The notes under the pieces were generated by a model. It ran no database searches. It saw only the letters and a list, made by a program, of their open reading frames with translations, and was not told where the DNA came from. From Arthrobacter zhangbolii (GTDB lineage: Bacteria > Actinomycetota > Actinomycetes > Actinomycetales > Micrococcaceae), in the NCBI RefSeq assembly GCF_022869865.1, contig NZ_CP094984.1, forward strand, positions 2,480,001-2,544,000: 64,000 bases of DNA, written 5' to 3'. Each line of letters begins with the position of its first letter. Within the stretch, counting starts at the first letter, position 1. Positions 61,159-64,000 of the stretch are shown one piece after another. A program made the position numbers and the translations under genes.

Positions 61159-62310
61159 TCAGGAGACGGCTGCCGGGTTCCATTCCAGGGAGCGTGCGGA
61201 GTCGATCGTGGCCTGGCCCAGCACGCGCGTGCCCTGGTACAGCACCATCGACTGGCCGGGGGCCACCCCGCGCATCGGTTCGGTGAGCCGGACCACCAGC
61301 TCCTCGCGGGCGGTTCCGGTTTCACTGTCCGTGGTGTCTTCCATCCAGCCGGTGGCCGCGACGGGATCCCCGTGCGCACGGACCTGGACCATGCAGTCGA
61401 AGGTGGACCGGTTGCCGATTTCGGCGATGGGCCGGCCGGCCCAGGAAATCTTGATGCCGCGCATCTGGTCGATGTTCAGCAGCTGCTCCGGTCCGACAAT
61501 GACCTTGTTTTCCTTGGGCCGGATTTCCAGCACAAAGCGCGGCTTGCCGTCGGAGGCCGGGGTGCCCAGCTTCAGGCCGCGGCGCTGGCCCACGGTGTAG
61601 GCATTGGCGCCGGGGTGGGTGCCGAGCTTTGCGCCCGTCTCGTCCACAATGTCGCCCTCGCTCATTTCAATGCGCTCTTCAAGCCAGCCGCGGGTGTCGC
61701 CGTCGGGAATGAAGCAGATGTCATGGCTGTCCGGCTTGTTGGCCACCGACAGGCCACGGCGCTCCGCTTCAGCCCGAACCTCGGCCTTGGACGGAGTTTC
61801 AGCCAGCGGGAACATGCAGTGGCGCAGTTGCTCTTCGGTCAGCACGCCGAGCACGTAGGACTGGTCCTTCGCCCAGTCGGCGGCACGGTGCAGTTCCGGG
61901 TTGCCGTCCGCATTGGTCAGGACCTTGGCGTAGTGACCGGTGCAGACCGCGTCAAAGCCCAGGGCCAGCGCCTTTTCCAGCAGTGCGGCGAACTTGATCC
62001 GTTCGTTGCAACGCATGCACGGGTTCGGTGTGCGGCCGGCTGCGTATTCCGCGACGAAGTCATCCACCACGTCTTCCTTGAACCGCTCCGAGAAGTCCCA
62101 CACGTAGTACGGAATACCCAGGATGTCGCAGGCACGCCACGCGTCACGGGAGTCCTCGATGGTGCAGCAGCCGCGGCTGCCGGTGCGCAGGGTCCCGGGC
62201 ATCCGGGACAGCGCGAGGTGGACGCCGACGACGTCGTGCCCTGCCTCGACTGCCCGCGCCGCTGCCACGGCGGAGTCCACTCCGCCGCTCATTGCTGCCA
62301 AAACCTTCAT
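61159..62310 (-). CDS. mnmA: tRNA-specific 2-thiouridylase MnmA
   Basis: The 383-residue enzyme thiolates U34 of tRNA-Lys, Glu and Gln. It has the PP-loop SGGVDS (residues 8-13), the first catalytic cysteine region [12 protein letters not shown] (Cys101), and the second in [11 protein letters not shown] (Cys199). GHYAKV and the central and C-terminal beta-barrels are typical. Its ATG overlaps the cysteine desulfurase stop by four bases, coupling the sulfur donor and the thiolase. Confidence 0.96.
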   Translation of the reverse strand: MKVLAAMSGGVDSAVAAARAVEAGHDVVGVHLALSRMPGTLRTGSRGCCTIEDSRDAWRACDILGIPYYVWDFSERFKEDVVDDFVAEYAAGRTPNPCMRCNERIKFAALLEKALALGFDAVCTGHYAKVLTNADGNPELHRAADWAKDQSYVLGVLTEEQLRHCMFPLAETPSKAEVRAEAERRGLSVANKPDSHDICFIPDGDTRGWLEERIEMSEGDIVDETGAKLGTHPGANAYTVGQRRGLKLGTPASDGKPRFVLEIRPKENKVIVGPEQLLNIDQMRGIKISWAGRPIAEIGNRSTFDCMVQVRAHGDPVAATGWMEDTTDSETGTAREELVVRLTEPMRGVAPGQSMVLYQGTRVLGQATIDSARSLEWNPAAVS

Positions 62311-63533
62311 GAAATAAAACCTGTTCCTGCTGTCTGGATGCTGCTTACGTGTCCGGCCATGCCGGCCTTCTTTGCCCGTTCATACGCTTCGGGCAGTACC
62401 TGCAGTAACGTGTCAACGTCTTCAGCCGTGGTTGTATGCCCGAGGCTGAACCGCTGCGCTCCGCGGGCCTCGGTTTCACTCAGTCCCATGGCCAGCAGAA
62501 CGTGCGACGGCCGGGGCACACCGGCGGTGCAGGCCGAGCCGGTGGAGGATTCAACGCCCGCCAGGTCCAGCAGGAAAAGCAGCGAATCCCCTTCGCATCC
62601 CGGAAAGGTGAAGTGGGCGTTGCCGGGCAGGCGGCGGCCCTCGCCGTCGCCGTCGCGCGCCCCGCGCAGGACGGCGGCCGGGATGGCCCGTTCGACGCCG
62701 GTGATCAGGTAGTCCCGCAGGGTACGCAGCCGCTCTGCCTCATCGGTCAGGTGCTCCACGGCCTCCCGCGCGGCGGCGGCAAACGCCGCGATGCCTGCCG
62801 CGTCCAGCGTGCCGGAACGGATGTCGCGTTCCTGCCCTCCCCCGTGCAGGACCGGAGTGAGTTTCACGGCGCGCCCCACAACCAGTGCGCCCACGCCTAC
62901 CGGTCCCCCGATCTTGTGGGCACTGATCGCCATCGTGTCCAGGCCGGCAGCCCGGAAATCCACCGGCAGGGCACCGAAGGCCTGCACGGCGTCCGAATGC
63001 ACCGGAACACCGAATTCGTGGGCGAGCGACGCCAGGGCACGCACGTCCTGGACCGTCCCGACCTCGTTGTTCGCCCACATGGCCGTCAGCAGGGCGGTGG
63101 AATCAGCGTTGGCTTCAAGTTCACGGCGGACCGCGTCCAGGGAGATCACCCCGTCGCTGTCCACCGGAATCCACACGGGAACAGCGCCCTCATGCTTTTC
63201 CAGCCACTCAACGGTGTCCAGCACGGCATGGTGCTCAACGCCGGAGACCAGGATCCGGGTGCGCCGGGGATCGGCATCCCGGCGGGTCCAGTACAGTCCC
63301 TTGACCGCCAGGTTGTCCGCCTCCGTGCCGCCGGAGGTGAAAATGATCTCCGAGGAGTGGCAGCCGGCGGCAGCGGCAAGGATCTCGCGGGATTCCTCCA
63401 CGACCATCCGGGCGCGGCGGCCCGAACCGTGCAGCGACGAGGGGTTGCCGCTGCGGCTGAGTTCTGTGGTGAGTGCGGCGAGGGCCGAAGCCGAGATCGG
63501 CGTGGTCGCCGCGTGATCTAGATACACGGGCAC
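62307..63533 (-). CDS. Cysteine desulfurase (IscS/NifS type)
   Basis: The 408-residue PLP enzyme takes sulfur from cysteine. It has YLDHAATTP at the start, the PLP lysine Lys207 in [20 protein letters not shown] and the catalytic Cys335 in GSACTAG. It is the likely sulfur donor for MnmA next to it; a role in Fe-S assembly is also possible because no isc or suf scaffold gene is adjacent. Confidence 0.95.
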   Translation of the reverse strand: MPVYLDHAATTPISASALAALTTELSRSGNPSSLHGSGRRARMVVEESREILAAAAGCHSSEIIFTSGGTEADNLAVKGLYWTRRDADPRRTRILVSGVEHHAVLDTVEWLEKHEGAVPVWIPVDSDGVISLDAVRRELEANADSTALLTAMWANNEVGTVQDVRALASLAHEFGVPVHSDAVQAFGALPVDFRAAGLDTMAISAHKIGGPVGVGALVVGRAVKLTPVLHGGGQERDIRSGTLDAAGIAAFAAAAREAVEHLTDEAERLRTLRDYLITGVERAIPAAVLRGARDGDGEGRRLPGNAHFTFPGCEGDSLLFLLDLAGVESSTGSACTAGVPRPSHVLLAMGLSETEARGAQRFSLGHTTTAEDVDTLLQVLPEAYERAKKAGMAGHVSSIQTAGTGFIS

Positions 63534-63683
63534 CAGCCAATTCTAACCGTCATGGCGGCTCCTGCCGATTCGGGCGGCTGAGACTTTCCTGATCATCCGG
63601 CACTTGCCCTTCCCGCCGCCCTTCCCCCAACCGGGCTCCCCTGCGATGTGCACCGGATGCGCTGCAGGAATCCGGACAGTCGG

Positions 63684-63689
63684 TAGAAT
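63684..63689 (+). promoter_or_regulatory. Possible -10 element (TAGAAT) for the J-domain gene
   Basis: TAGAAT lies 48 bases before the GTG at 63737, the same motif and distance as seen at 15644. No clear -35 is evident. Confidence 0.4.
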
Positions 63690-63736
63690 TGCTCCACTTA
63701 GCCCCGCCCGAGCATCCCCGCCCGAAAGGAACCGCC

Positions 63737-64000
63737 GTGAGCCCGTCAGGCCCGACACTCTATGAGGTCCTGGGACTGACTCCAGCGGCATCAGCTGCGG
63801 AGATCAAATCGGCATACCGGAAGGCAGCACGGGAAACCCATCCGGACCACGGCGGAGACGGCGAGAAGTTCCACCGCGTGACGAACGCCTACCGCGTCCT
63901 GTCCGATCCGGGGCAGAAGGAATCCTATGACCGGACGATCGGCAGCGGAGGCAGTGGCAGCGGCAGTGCCGGCCGCCCCGCGGGCGGTACCCCCGGACCG
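63737..64000 (+). CDS. J-domain (DnaJ-like) protein, truncated by the window edge
   Basis: The GTG at 63737 follows GAAAGGA and opens a frame that runs off the window (88 codons seen). Residues 7-67 form a J-domain: LYEVLGLTPAASAAEIKSAY, then the HPD motif at 35-37 (ETHPDHGG) and FHRVTNAYRVLSDP. The HPD loop stimulates DnaK ATPase. A Gly/Ser-rich linker follows. With the C-terminus missing, I cannot tell a true DnaJ from a shorter J-domain protein with a membrane tail. Confidence 0.88.
   Translation, partial: MSPSGPTLYEVLGLTPAASAAEIKSAYRKAARETHPDHGGDGEKFHRVTNAYRVLSDPGQKESYDRTIGSGGSGSGSAGRPAGGTPGP

Noticed and set aside
61372-62712. 446-codon plus-strand frame, and a further one at 62436-63521
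   Set aside because: Both lie opposite mnmA and the cysteine desulfurase, whose motifs and catalytic residues are intact.

Overview
The window looks like chromosome from a high-GC actinobacterium of the Micrococcaceae (Arthrobacter-like). The evidence is WhiB1, MtrA-MtrB-LpqB, PdtaS, a BldC-like regulator, a 1611-residue NAD-glutamate dehydrogenase, an Rv3235-family protein beside SecA, frequent GTG/TTG starts and many 4-base start/stop overlaps. The order SecA - long HPF - ComF - LpqB - MtrB - MtrA matches what I recall of the Mycobacterium tuberculosis Rv3240c-Rv3246c block. Genus assignment is inference; there is no rRNA in the window.

Layout. 0.2-4.9 kb (minus strand): a Tad/Flp-type pilus or secretion operon, tadA-tadB-tadC-small pilin-like gene-tadE-tadE-like-tadG-like. 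5.3-26.3 kb: a cell-surface polysaccharide locus with two paralogous family-2 glycosyltransferases, a secreted GH25 muramidase with C-terminal FG-GAP-like repeats, a DUF2304 protein with a polyprenyl-phosphate-type glycosyltransferase, dTDP-rhamnose synthesis (rmlA, rmlB and a fused rmlC-rmlD), a flippase-like protein, a DUF6541-like membrane protein, a Wzm/Wzt-type ABC exporter, a GlfT2-like galactofuranosyltransferase, UDP-galactopyranose mutase and an OafA-like acyltransferase. An intact IS3-family (IS150-like) element of 1437 bp sits between the two halves of what was a perfect terminator hairpin. 26.5-30.6 kb: an FHA/FtsK-SpoIIIE ATPase resembling EccC of type VII secretion, without other type VII genes here. 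31.4-38.1 kb: whiB1, pdtaS and the large glutamate dehydrogenase. 38.2-41.2 kb: a second Tad-related pair (CpaE/TadZ-like ATPase and CpaB-like SAF protein), a BldC-like regulator and a conserved hypothetical gene. 41.5-45.7 kb: LysM protein, Rv3235-family protein and secA. 45.7-53.1 kb: YcaQ-like protein, HPF, ComF, lpqB, mtrB, mtrA. 53.3-59.6 kb: a membrane-protein/DUF4129/DUF4350/MoxR/DUF58/DUF4166 operon. 59.6-63.5 kb: a methionine-synthase-like protein, chorismate mutase, mnmA and cysteine desulfurase; a J-domain gene runs off the right edge.

How the genes may work together. RmlA, RmlB and RmlC-RmlD would supply dTDP-rhamnose, and Glf plus the GlfT2-like enzyme would make a galactofuranose polymer that the adjacent ABC pair could export. 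The flippase, acyltransferase and GH25 enzyme fit assembly, decoration and wall remodelling of the same envelope. Cysteine desulfurase and MnmA form a tRNA 2-thiouridine sulfur relay. The most unusual structural features are the IS element placed in a terminator tetraloop, the degenerate P-loops and absence of neighbours for the EccC-like ATPase, the two-part Tad system with a divergent pilin-like protein, and a methionine-synthase-like protein that lacks the cysteines needed for zinc. I did not find a system that I can call clearly undescribed.
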